Both the position numbers and the translations under genes were made by a program. DNA of 52,236 nt from Deltaproteobacteria bacterium (lineage in GTDB: Bacteria; Myxococcota; B64-G9), in the NCBI GenBank assembly GCA_016935365.1, contig JAFGRB010000106.1, forward strand, positions 1 through 52,236. Direction: 5' to 3'. The notes beneath the pieces were generated by a model, which worked only from the letters and a program-made list of their open reading frames with translations, was not told the origin of the DNA and ran no database searches. Below, piece by piece: positions 31,969-39,426 of the stretch. The number at the start of each line of letters is the position of its first letter. Within the stretch, counting starts at the first letter, position 1.

Positions 31969-33618
31969 ATGCCGCTGCTTTCTCTGAAGAACGTTCGGGC
32001 TCGTGACGGAGAGCAAGTCGTCCTCGACGCGGCGTCGTTCGATCTGGATCACGGCCAGCGGCTGATGCTCGTCGGGCCGGGCTCGGCGGGCATTCGGGCG
32101 GTGCTCGAGATCGCGACCGGAAGACGCCCGTGCGATGCCGGCTCGGTCGACCTGGCAGCCGGAGCCAGATCCTGCTCCTTGCGTCTGGGCGCGCTCGACC
32201 TGGATGAGGAGCGCAGCTTGCTGGACTCCGTGCTGGAGGGCGAAGGCCGGCCCGAGCGAGCGAAGCGCGAGCAGGATGGCGCCGACGATGTGCACTCGAC
32301 GGAGCTCGAGCGGCGGGCCACCGCCGTGCTGGAGGCCGTGGGTTTCGACTCCGCCAGGCACGATCAGCCCACGCGGCTCCTGTCTCAGGCCGAGCGGCAC
32401 CGCTTGCTGCTGGCGCGCGCCCTGATCTCGGATGCGGATCTGCTGCTGCTCGAAGAGCCGACTCGCTACCTCGACATCCAGGCCACCGAGATGCTCGAGG
32501 CGTTCCTGAAGCGCCATCCGGGCGGCTGCGTGATCGCATCGACGGATCGCGCATTTATCGGAAGCGTCGCCACGGCACTGATCGGAATCGAGCTGGACGG
32601 CTCGCTGGCTTCCTACCCTCCCGCATTTGATAGCTACCAGCGAATCCGAGGCCAGCGGCTTCAGGCCGGTGAGGCTTCCGAGCCGGCCGCTTTGCCTTTC
32701 TGGGAGGGGGAGCATAGCGGCAAGGTGGTCTTTGGTGCCAAGGAGTTGATGCTGCGGCCCGGGGGCCAGGTATTGCTGGAAGGCGTGTCTTTCCAGATCG
32801 GCCAGGGAGAGCGGGTGGGGATCGTCGGTGCGACAGGCTGCGGGAAGTCGAGCCTGCTTCGGGTGCTCGCGGATCTCGAGCAGCCCGAGAGCGGTCGGGT
32901 CCAGCGCGGCTTTCGAGCGCTGACGGGATACTTCGATCAGGAGCTGTCGGGGTTGACCACGGGCCGGACCGTGCACGAGGAGCTGGCTGCGCTGCGCGAC
33001 GACCTCGACGCCGAAGCGCTGTGCCAGGCGGCGGCTCGCTTTCTTTTCTCCGCCGAGGAGATCGAGCGCCGGGTGGAGGATCTCAGCAGCGGAGAGCAGC
33101 GCCGGCTGGCCCTGCTGCTTCTGCTGCTTGGGCGCTCCAACGTGGTCTTGCTCGACGAGCCCACAATCCAGCTCGACATGGAGGCCCAGGCGGTGCTCGA
33201 GCAGGCCTTGCAGGATTACCCGGGCACGGTCGTCGTGGTCAGCCGCGATCGCGCCTTTCTGGATCGCGTTGCGAAGCGCATTCTGTCCATCGAGAGTCGG
33301 GCCTTGGTCGATGCCCGAGGCGCCTACTCCGAGCTGCGCCGTTCGGGCCAGATCATGTCCGAGATTCCACGGAAGCCGAGGCTCGATGGCCTGCTGCCCA
33401 CCGAGCGCGCCGAGGTCGGTCTGGATGCGAGCGAGCTCGAGTCACTCGTCCGGAAGCAGCAGGCCCTCATCGAGGAGCTGCTGGAGAAGATGGCCGATCC
33501 GGCCATGGCGCTCGACTGGGAGGGCCTCGAGAGGCTGTCGGCAGAGAAGGCGGCGATCGAGAAGGAGATGGAGGCGAACCGGGCAGCCCTCGAACGCCTT
33601 TCCCGGGCAAGCGAATAA
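31969..33618 (+). CDS. ABC-F family ATPase with degenerate first nucleotide-binding domain
   Basis: 549 residues, two ABC domains without membrane parts. In domain 1 Walker A is GPGSAGIR, lacking the Lys-Ser, the signature is LLSQAERH, and the Walker B ends LLLEEPTRYLD (Glu for Asp). Domain 2 is intact: GATGCGKSS, DLSSGEQRR and VVLLDEPTIQLD. The C-terminal ~60 residues form a coiled coil like other ABC-F proteins. ABC-F proteins act at the ribosome or as regulators. The loss of NBD1 catalysis is unusual because both sites are normally conserved; here one site may be only structural. Confidence 0.88.
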   Translation: MPLLSLKNVRARDGEQVVLDAASFDLDHGQRLMLVGPGSAGIRAVLEIATGRRPCDAGSVDLAAGARSCSLRLGALDLDEERSLLDSVLEGEGRPERAKREQDGADDVHSTELERRATAVLEAVGFDSARHDQPTRLLSQAERHRLLLARALISDADLLLLEEPTRYLDIQATEMLEAFLKRHPGGCVIASTDRAFIGSVATALIGIELDGSLASYPPAFDSYQRIRGQRLQAGEASEPAALPFWEGEHSGKVVFGAKELMLRPGGQVLLEGVSFQIGQGERVGIVGATGCGKSSLLRVLADLEQPESGRVQRGFRALTGYFDQELSGLTTGRTVHEELAALRDDLDAEALCQAAARFLFSAEEIERRVEDLSSGEQRRLALLLLLLGRSNVVLLDEPTIQLDMEAQAVLEQALQDYPGTVVVVSRDRAFLDRVAKRILSIESRALVDARGAYSELRRSGQIMSEIPRKPRLDGLLPTERAEVGLDASELESLVRKQQALIEELLEKMADPAMALDWEGLERLSAEKAAIEKEMEANRAALERLSRASE

Positions 33619-33671
33619 ACCCATGAACAGGGTCGAGCCCTGTCGAGAGAGCGGAGCAGAGGAGGACGGCA

Positions 33672-33950
33672 ATGCTCGAAGAGGTCAAGAAGAAGGCCTT
33701 CAGTCAGGCTATGAAGCTTCTTTCCCACCCCAAGGTGGCCCAGCTGATGTCCAATCCACGCGTGATCAGCGCGCTGACGAAAGGCTTTGAGCTGCACGGC
33801 CAGATGCGCTCGCGTGTCGAGGGCAGCTTGCGGCACATCGCCGAGTCTCTGAACCTGGCCACCAGGGAGGAGGTCCAGAGCCTGCGCCGCAACCTGAGCC
33901 GGGTCGAGGACGGTCTCGTCGATCTGCAAGAGCGGCTTTCCAAGAAGTAG
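33672..33950 (+). CDS. Small helical protein, 92 aa
   Basis: Start ATG 33672 with GGAGG at 33661-33665. The entire sequence is amphipathic helix (SHPKVAQLMSNPRVISALTKG, then coiled-coil VQSLRRNLSRVEDGLVDL), with no signal or transmembrane segment. Resembles phasin-like or other small coiled-coil proteins, but no family is assigned. It follows the ABC-F gene by 53 bp. Confidence 0.72.
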   Translation: MLEEVKKKAFSQAMKLLSHPKVAQLMSNPRVISALTKGFELHGQMRSRVEGSLRHIAESLNLATREEVQSLRRNLSRVEDGLVDLQERLSKK

Positions 33951-34156
33951 TCCGCGAGCAGCCCATCTGCCCACCGCGAAGCGGTGACTGTGGCCCGATC
34001 GTCACAGCGTGCCGGTAGGCCCATCGGGGGATGGCGCTTCGAGTAGGCCGCGCAGGACTGCTTTCTCTCGCGATCTCCATCATCGAGCTGCGATCGCGCG
34101 CTGCTGGCAGGCTTGTTGCAGCGCCGATCGCCAGCAGACAGGTCGGAGGTTGCGAG
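33951..34156. other. Intergenic, 206 bp before the CDP-alcohol cluster
   Basis: No gene is supported; an in-frame upstream extension of the next gene to 34031 has no ribosome site. Small hairpins are seen (CACCGCGAAGCGGTG near 33977-33991, and CCATCGGGGGATGG near 34020-34034), without a T-run. Confidence 0.4.
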
Positions 34157-35419
34157 ATGAAAGTCGTGGTCGACGCGACTGCGTCTGAGAGGAATGCTGC
34201 GCGCCAAATCCTGGGTGTCAGCGTCCTGGGCAGGATCCTGAACGAGCTCTTCCTGCTCGGCGCCGAGCAGATAACCGTCGTCTCGGACGCGCCGTCGGGC
34301 GCGGGTGACGGCCTGTCGAAAGAGCTGGCCAGAGGTGCTGCGCTCTGTTGGGTGCAGGTGCCGCCGGGGGCGGATCTCGATGTCATCCTGGACGCGATCG
34401 ACGGTCGAGGCTCGGAGTTGCTCGTGGTGCCAGCCGACGTGGTCGCGAGCCGCGCCTTTCTCTCGGCCGCCTTGCGACACCCGGTAGGGCCCGGGACGGC
34501 TGCGGTCTTCTCGCCTGCGGAGCGCGCCGAGCCGGGCTCCGGAAGGATCCGCAAGCTGGCACCCGGAGGGGCGCGAGCCATCGCGAGCGGCCAGGTGCAA
34601 AGCGTGGAGCTCGACGGATTCTGCAGCCGTGTTTGCGAGCGAAGCAGCGCAAAGCGCGCGCGGCGCATCCTGCTGGATCAGCTCCGCAAGCCGATCGAGA
34701 TCGACGGGTTGCTGGGCTACACCATCATGCGCCCGATCACCTTGCGCGTGACGCGGTTCCTGGCCAGCACGCCGTTGCGGCCCAACCATCTCACCGCGCT
34801 GACCGCGCTCGTCGGCCTGGCCGGAGTGGCGCTGGTGGCCTTCGGCGATGCGGGCCTTGCCGTGGCCGGCGCTGGGCTGTTCTTCCTGGCCTGCTACTTC
34901 GATTGCCTCGATGGAGAGCTGGCCCGGATCAAGTACCAGACGAGCTACCTGGGGGCCTTCCTGGACACGATATCCGACGACGTCCAGACGCTGCTCTTCA
35001 TCGGCGCCGTGGGCTGGTATCTACAGCGGACCGGCCAGGGGTGGCTGCATGTCGGCCTCGCCGCCGCATCCATGCTGGTCTTCGCGCTGGCCCAGCTCTA
35101 CATCTACTTCCGCTTGCACACCGGCGTCCACTCCGGAGACCTGCTGGACTTCGAGTGGGCCTTCGAAAAGCGCGCTCGGGCTCCGAAAGAGCGCTCCCTG
35201 CTCCCTCTCGTCAAGTACGTCATCAAACGCGACTTCTACACGGCGCTTTTCTTCGTCCTCTTCTCTGCCGGCCTGCCCAGGGCCGTTTCCTTCTTGCTGG
35301 CGGTTTTCACGCTGGGCTACGCGGTCGCGATCATCGTGCACGTCGCCATGGAGCGCGAGTGGCTGCGCAGCGACAGTCGGGTGGAGGCCTCCAGCTGCAT
35401 ACAGGAGCGTAGCGCATGA
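34157..35419 (+). CDS. Degenerate nucleotidyltransferase fused to CDP-alcohol phosphotransferase
   Basis: 420 residues from ATG 34157 (GGAGG upstream). The N-terminal ~190 residues look like a MobA/IspD-type nucleotidyltransferase fold but lack the LAAGxGxR loop, with KVVVDATASERNAARQ in its place. The C-terminal half is a membrane CDP-alcohol phosphotransferase carrying the whole motif D-x2-DG-x2-AR-x8-G-x3-D-x3-D (starting DCLDGELAR) and several transmembrane helices. This architecture resembles the bifunctional archaeal/Thermotoga IPCT-DIPPS enzyme for di-inositol phosphate, with an apparently dead transferase half. It overlaps the next gene by 4 bp. Product unproven. Confidence 0.88.
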   Translation: MKVVVDATASERNAARQILGVSVLGRILNELFLLGAEQITVVSDAPSGAGDGLSKELARGAALCWVQVPPGADLDVILDAIDGRGSELLVVPADVVASRAFLSAALRHPVGPGTAAVFSPAERAEPGSGRIRKLAPGGARAIASGQVQSVELDGFCSRVCERSSAKRARRILLDQLRKPIEIDGLLGYTIMRPITLRVTRFLASTPLRPNHLTALTALVGLAGVALVAFGDAGLAVAGAGLFFLACYFDCLDGELARIKYQTSYLGAFLDTISDDVQTLLFIGAVGWYLQRTGQGWLHVGLAAASMLVFALAQLYIYFRLHTGVHSGDLLDFEWAFEKRARAPKERSLLPLVKYVIKRDFYTALFFVLFSAGLPRAVSFLLAVFTLGYAVAIIVHVAMEREWLRSDSRVEASSCIQERSA

Positions 35420-36138
35420 AAGCCGTCATCCTCGCAGCCGGTGTGGGCAGTAGGCTTCGTCCGCTGACCGACGAGACACCCAAGGGGCTGCTGCCCGTGG
35501 CGGGCCGGCCGATGATCGACCGCGCCCTGGATGCCTTTGCCCAGTCCGGCATCCGGGAAGCCCTGGTGGTCACCGGTCATCTCGCCGACAAGATCGAATC
35601 CCACCTCGCTCGCAGCCCGCTGCCCTGCCGGTGCATCTACAACCCGCGCTACGCCACGGCCAACAACTACTACTCGCTGCTCGTGGCCGAGCGAGCCCTG
35701 GGCGGGTCGGCCTTTGTCAAGGTGGACTCGGATCTCGTATTCTGCCCGGACATCCTCGAGCGCGTGCTGGCGCAGCGCGCCGATCTGTGCCTGGCCCTCG
35801 ACTCGGGCGCCGAGCTCGGCGCGGAGCAGATGAAGGTCCAGCTCGACGAGCGCGGCGCGGTGCGAGCCGTGTCCAAGGAGCTGGAGCCTCGGAGCTGCGC
35901 TGGCGAGTCGATCGGCCTGGAGTACGTCAGCGCGGACTTTGCCCGCGCGCTGTTCGTCGAGCTGCGCCGGTTGGATGCGGAGCAGCAGATGGATGCCTAC
36001 TACGAGGATGCCTATCACCGGCTGGCGGTCACGGGCGCGTACGACATCCGCACGACCGACGTGAGCGGGCTGCGCTGGGCGGAGATCGACGATGCCGTCG
36101 ACCTGTCCGCGGCCCAGATGTCCTTTGGTGGGCCATGA
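35416..36138 (+). CDS. Nucleotidyltransferase (CTP-dependent, LicC/IPCT-like)
   Basis: 240 residues with the intact active-site loop LAAGVGSRLRPLTDETPKG (first Lys conserved) and later VKVDSDLVF, a metal-binding acidic strand. The segment YNPRYATANNYYSL is like the LicC/inositol-1-phosphate cytidylyltransferase 'NPxY...NNxYSL' motif, so it probably makes a CDP-activated alcohol. It overlaps its upstream and downstream neighbours by 4 bp each, supplying the activity missing in the fused transferase half. The alcohol (choline, inositol or other) cannot be told. Confidence 0.88.
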   Translation: MKAVILAAGVGSRLRPLTDETPKGLLPVAGRPMIDRALDAFAQSGIREALVVTGHLADKIESHLARSPLPCRCIYNPRYATANNYYSLLVAERALGGSAFVKVDSDLVFCPDILERVLAQRADLCLALDSGAELGAEQMKVQLDERGAVRAVSKELEPRSCAGESIGLEYVSADFARALFVELRRLDAEQQMDAYYEDAYHRLAVTGAYDIRTTDVSGLRWAEIDDAVDLSAAQMSFGGP

Positions 36139-37142
36139 GACGCAAGCTCATCCACGCCCTCCTGCTCTCGGTCGGGGTGGCCTTCTTCATCAAGCTGCTG
36201 CTCGAGTACGACCTCGACGCCATCTGGTCGGACCTCTGTCGGATGGGTGTCTCGTTCGGCTGGATCTTGCTCCTGTGGCTGCTGGTGCTCGGCCTCGACA
36301 CCTTCACCTGGCGCCACACGTTCGGGGATCTAGGGCATCGCGTGCCCTGTCTGGGCCTGGTCTGGATCACGGCCGCCGGTCAGGCCATCAACGGGGTGGC
36401 CCCGTCGGGAAACCTCGGGGAGATCGTCAAGGGAAAGTACCTCGCCGAGTACATCGATCCGTCCGACTCGATCTCCTCGCTCGTGCTCTTCAACTACCTG
36501 CACTTGATGGGCTCGGTGCTCCTCATCGCCCTGGGCGCCTTCCTGTCGCTCTTGCTGCCGAGCGTGCCGGGCGCCCTGAGCGCCGTGCTGATCGGGATCT
36601 CCGTCATGCTGCTCGGCGTGGTGGCCTTGCTGTTCTTCGTCTCCGGCAAGGGGCTGGCCGAGAAGAGCATCCGGCTGTTCAGGCGGCTGCGCATTCCGCT
36701 GAAGAAGACCGACGAGATCATCGCCGGCGCGCGCCGGGTGGACAAGAAGCTGCGAGAATACTACTGCCAGAGCACGGCCGACTTCTGGATCGCCGTGGCG
36801 GGCCAGGTCGCGAGCCGGCTCGTGTCGGTCGTGGAGATCTACACGATCTGCCTGTTGCTCCGCCGACCGATCTCGTTCCTGGCGGCGCTGCTGGTGATGA
36901 GCGCGAGCCAGCTCATCGCCTGGCTCTTTGCGGTGGTGCCGGGCCAGATCGGCATCATGGAGCAGGGAAGCGACAAGCTGTTTACGGCCATGGGCTTTCA
37001 GCCCGGTGTGGGCTTCGCCTTCGAGCTGGTCAGGCGCGGCAGGCGCCTTACCCAGATCGCGTTCGGGCTGCTCGCCCTCGCGCTGCTGGGTCTGCGCAGC
37101 TCGGCTCCGGCCCCCGAGGAGGTCGTGAGAGATGGGATCTGA
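36135..37142 (+). CDS. Lysylphosphatidylglycerol synthase TM / UPF0104 family flippase-like protein
   Basis: 335 residues with about eight transmembrane segments and the family motifs GQAINGVAPSGNLGEIVKG and, near the C-terminus, VPGQIGIMEQG. Members of this superfamily (GtrA-, MprF- and AglD-type) move or flip lipid-linked groups. It overlaps the nucleotidyltransferase by 4 bp and the next gene by 11 bp. The cluster context suggests that it translocates a phospholipid or lipid intermediate made by the neighbouring CDP-alcohol enzymes. Confidence 0.87.
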   Translation: MRRKLIHALLLSVGVAFFIKLLLEYDLDAIWSDLCRMGVSFGWILLLWLLVLGLDTFTWRHTFGDLGHRVPCLGLVWITAAGQAINGVAPSGNLGEIVKGKYLAEYIDPSDSISSLVLFNYLHLMGSVLLIALGAFLSLLLPSVPGALSAVLIGISVMLLGVVALLFFVSGKGLAEKSIRLFRRLRIPLKKTDEIIAGARRVDKKLREYYCQSTADFWIAVAGQVASRLVSVVEIYTICLLLRRPISFLAALLVMSASQLIAWLFAVVPGQIGIMEQGSDKLFTAMGFQPGVGFAFELVRRGRRLTQIAFGLLALALLGLRSSAPAPEEVVRDGI

Positions 37143-37929
37143 GGAAGAGAGAGGGGAAAGCCGGCGAGGCTTCGTGGCGGAGTCGGTCCGCTTCGCCGTC
37201 GATAGCACCATGGCCATCTCGGCCCCGGCAGGCGCCTTGCGCCTGCGCTGGCCGCTGTGGATCCGGGCCGCGGCCGGCGGCGTGCTGGGGCGGATCTACC
37301 ACCAGCTCGGCATCCCCTTCCAGTGGACGCCGCTCCTCGCCGTGCCGGCTGCCCTGATCGGGGCCTGCTTTCTCTACCAGGGCCTGCTGTGGGCCGGCGT
37401 GCTGTGCTCCTTCATCGTCGCCGTCGCGGACATCGCCGACGGGGTGGCCACCGGCTGGGAGGTCAATCACCTGCCACCCGACGAGAAGCCGAAAGGCAAG
37501 CTCGCCCTGCGGCGCTTTCTGGACACCTGGATCGTGGATGTGATCTCGCGCATGTCGCTCTATGGCGTGTTCGTGCTTCGCCTGCACCAGGAGCAGGGCG
37601 TGCCCGCGTGGCTGCTGGCGCTGCTTCTGGGGATCGAGCTCGCCAACCTGGGCCTGGCGGCCCTGGCCGAGGGCAGCCAGCGCCGGCAGGAGTTCTTCTA
37701 CGAGTTCGTGCTGGACGAGGTCGGCGCGAGCCGATTCCAGCCGTTCTACGCCCTGCGGGTCCTCGGTGGCCACCTGTGCGCCTATCACTGCTACTCGCTC
37801 TTTCCGCTGCTCGGCTACCTGATGCCGCTGGCCGAGTACGGGGCGCTGTTCTTCTTCGCGCTGCTCGCCCTGCGCATGGGCGTGCTCACGGGCCGCCTGG
37901 CGCCGAGGCTGCGGGCTGCGGCAGCATGA
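37132..37929 (+). CDS. Divergent CDP-alcohol phosphotransferase-like membrane protein
   Basis: 265 residues, polytopic. The start ATG 37132 lies within the upstream gene behind GGAGG. A partial CDP-alcohol phosphotransferase motif is visible: DIADG matches D-x2-DG, but the AR pair is TG-like and the distal Asp pair is spaced DTWIVD, five instead of four residues apart. The rest has transmembrane helices typical of the fold. It is likely either a motif-altered transferase or a non-catalytic partner of the enzyme at 34157. Last gene of the cluster. Confidence 0.78.
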   Translation: MGSEEERGESRRGFVAESVRFAVDSTMAISAPAGALRLRWPLWIRAAAGGVLGRIYHQLGIPFQWTPLLAVPAALIGACFLYQGLLWAGVLCSFIVAVADIADGVATGWEVNHLPPDEKPKGKLALRRFLDTWIVDVISRMSLYGVFVLRLHQEQGVPAWLLALLLGIELANLGLAALAEGSQRRQEFFYEFVLDEVGASRFQPFYALRVLGGHLCAYHCYSLFPLLGYLMPLAEYGALFFFALLALRMGVLTGRLAPRLRAAAA

Positions 37930-37931
37930 GA

Positions 37932-38096
37932 TCAGGCCGGCTTGAAGGTGTCGAGCAGCACGGTCTTGCCCACGCCTCGCAGGCCCGTGAGGATGAGGTT
38001 TTCCAGGACCACGTCCTGCTCCAGGAGTCTCTCGAACTCATGGAGCTCCTGGACTCTGCCTGCCAGGTAGGGGGCCTGTGGCCAGCTCCTGGCCTG
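37932..38096 (-). pseudogene. Remnant of a P-loop ATPase gene
   Basis: Reading the minus strand from 38096 to a TGA at 37932 gives an N-terminal ATPase piece: YLAGRVQELHEFERLLEQ, then LENLILTGLRGVGKTVLL (Walker A GLRGVGKT) and an abrupt stop after LDTFKPA. There is no start codon; a TAA closes the frame upstream. The normal protein would run on for hundreds of residues. It is a 5' fragment left by deletion, next to the CDP-alcohol cluster. Confidence 0.75.
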
Positions 38097-38133
38097 ATAG
38101 GATTACGGAAGCCCTGGCCGCGGGTCCGTGTGC

Positions 38134-38163
38134 TTTACTTGTCTTGCCGCTTTCGCATATCTT
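38134..38163 (+). promoter_or_regulatory. Promoter of the lamin-tail lipoprotein gene
   Basis: TTTACT (38134-38139), 18 bp, TATCTT (38158-38163). The -10 matches five of six consensus bases. It lies about 57 bp before the ATG at 38220, with GAGGAG as the ribosome site. Confidence 0.45.
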
Positions 38164-38219
38164 GAGGCTCGAGATCCGAGTACGGCCTGCGCGGCGGGCC
38201 CGATCCGCGAGGAGCCCTC

Positions 38220-39164
38220 ATGAGATCCTGGACCTTGGCTTTCGTTCTCGTCTTCGCTGGCCTGCTCTGCTGCGCCGGCTGCAGCGGTGACGGCGGAGGG
38301 CATGACGCCGGGGTGGACGCCGAGCAGGACGCCGGCCGGGACGGCGGACAGGATGCGGGCCTGGATGCGGGTCAGGACGCGGGTGAGGACGGCGCCGATG
38401 GGGCCGGCGACGAGTCGGATGCGGGTGCAGACGCGGGTGGGGACGCCGGAGGGGACGAGGCGCGGCAGCCCTGCGAGCTCGACTACGACTGCCCGGCCGG
38501 CCAGGTGTGCCGCCTGGGCTTCTGCGAGCCCTTCGAGCCCGAGTGCGAGGAGGACGAGGACTGTGAGGGCGAGCAGGTCTGCCGGGAGGGGATCTGCCTG
38601 GACGCCGACCTGAGCCCCCGCTGGGGGAGCGTGATCATAAACGAGGTGCTGAGCGACGGGAGCACCGACGGGGATCCCAACCAGGACGGCAGCCTGGACG
38701 CGATGGAGGACGAGTTCGTGGAGCTGGTCAACGTGAGCAACCAGGCCGTCGACCTGGAGGGCTACACCCTGGTGGAGCGCGACTGGGACGTCTTCCTCCC
38801 GCGCCACACCTTCGAGACGGGGACCCAGCTCCAGCCCCTCGGCGCCGTGGTGGTCTTCGGGGGCGGAGATCCGCCCGAGTCCACGGCCTCCGTCCTCTAC
38901 CTGGGCTCCAACGCGGAGGACCCCGGCTTCGCCTACGGGCTCGATCTGGACGACGCGGGCGACCGGATACGGCTGCTGGATGCGGACGGGCTGACCGTGG
39001 CCGTGTTCGCCTACGGGGACGAGGGAGGCACTCCGGCGGTCTCCGATCAGAGCGTCACCCGCGCGCCGGACCTGACCGGCGACTTCGTCCCGCACGCCGA
39101 GGCCGAGGGCGCGGGCGGCGAGATCTTCTCGCCCGGCACCCGGGTCGACGGGAGCGCGTTCTGA
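38220..39164 (+). CDS. Lamin-tail-domain lipoprotein
   Basis: 314 residues, lipobox LLCCAGC. After the lipidated Cys comes a ~60-residue Asp/Ala/Gly-rich linker (DAGVDAEQDAGRDGG type). Next come two Cys-rich units (CELDYDCPAGQVCRLGFC, then ECEEDEDCEGEQVC) and from about residue 137 a lamin-tail domain (VIINEVLSDGS, DEFVELVNVSNQAVDLEG, GTQLQPLGAVVVFG). This composition, common in myxobacterial surface proteins, suggests an extracellular adhesin or structural protein. Start ATG is at 38220. Confidence 0.9.
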   Translation: MRSWTLAFVLVFAGLLCCAGCSGDGGGHDAGVDAEQDAGRDGGQDAGLDAGQDAGEDGADGAGDESDAGADAGGDAGGDEARQPCELDYDCPAGQVCRLGFCEPFEPECEEDEDCEGEQVCREGICLDADLSPRWGSVIINEVLSDGSTDGDPNQDGSLDAMEDEFVELVNVSNQAVDLEGYTLVERDWDVFLPRHTFETGTQLQPLGAVVVFGGGDPPESTASVLYLGSNAEDPGFAYGLDLDDAGDRIRLLDADGLTVAVFAYGDEGGTPAVSDQSVTRAPDLTGDFVPHAEAEGAGGEIFSPGTRVDGSAF

Positions 39165-39180
39165 TCGCCACCTGCGCGGC

Positions 39181-39426
39181 TCAGGGCTCGCGCTCGAGAT
39201 ACCTCAGGAAGTAAGCGAAGCGCATCGAGCAATGCCTGCAGGTGTCGAAGTAGGGTCCCGCTTGGCAGCCGAAGGCGTGCGGATCGCGGCCCGGCTCCAG
39301 GCCCGCCCGGACCACGACGATGCGGCTGTGGCCCACGTTGAGCGCCCAGGTCGGCCGCCTGCAAAAGGGGCACGTCACCTCTTCCATCTTCTCGGGTCCC
39401 ATGACCATCGAGGCCGAAGATAGCAC
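39181..39426 (-). CDS. Small zinc-ribbon protein, 81 aa
   Basis: Starts at GTG 39426, immediately after the ankyrin gene stop (TGAGTG), so coupled translation is likely; ATG starts at 39408 and 39402 also exist. CPFC and CRHC are two Cys pairs about 44 residues apart (CPFCRRPTWALNVGH ... DTCRHCSMRF), consistent with a zinc finger. Function unknown; last gene of the ATPase/metzincin/ankyrin operon. Confidence 0.68.
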   Translation of the reverse strand: MLSSASMVMGPEKMEEVTCPFCRRPTWALNVGHSRIVVVRAGLEPGRDPHAFGCQAGPYFDTCRHCSMRFAYFLRYLEREP

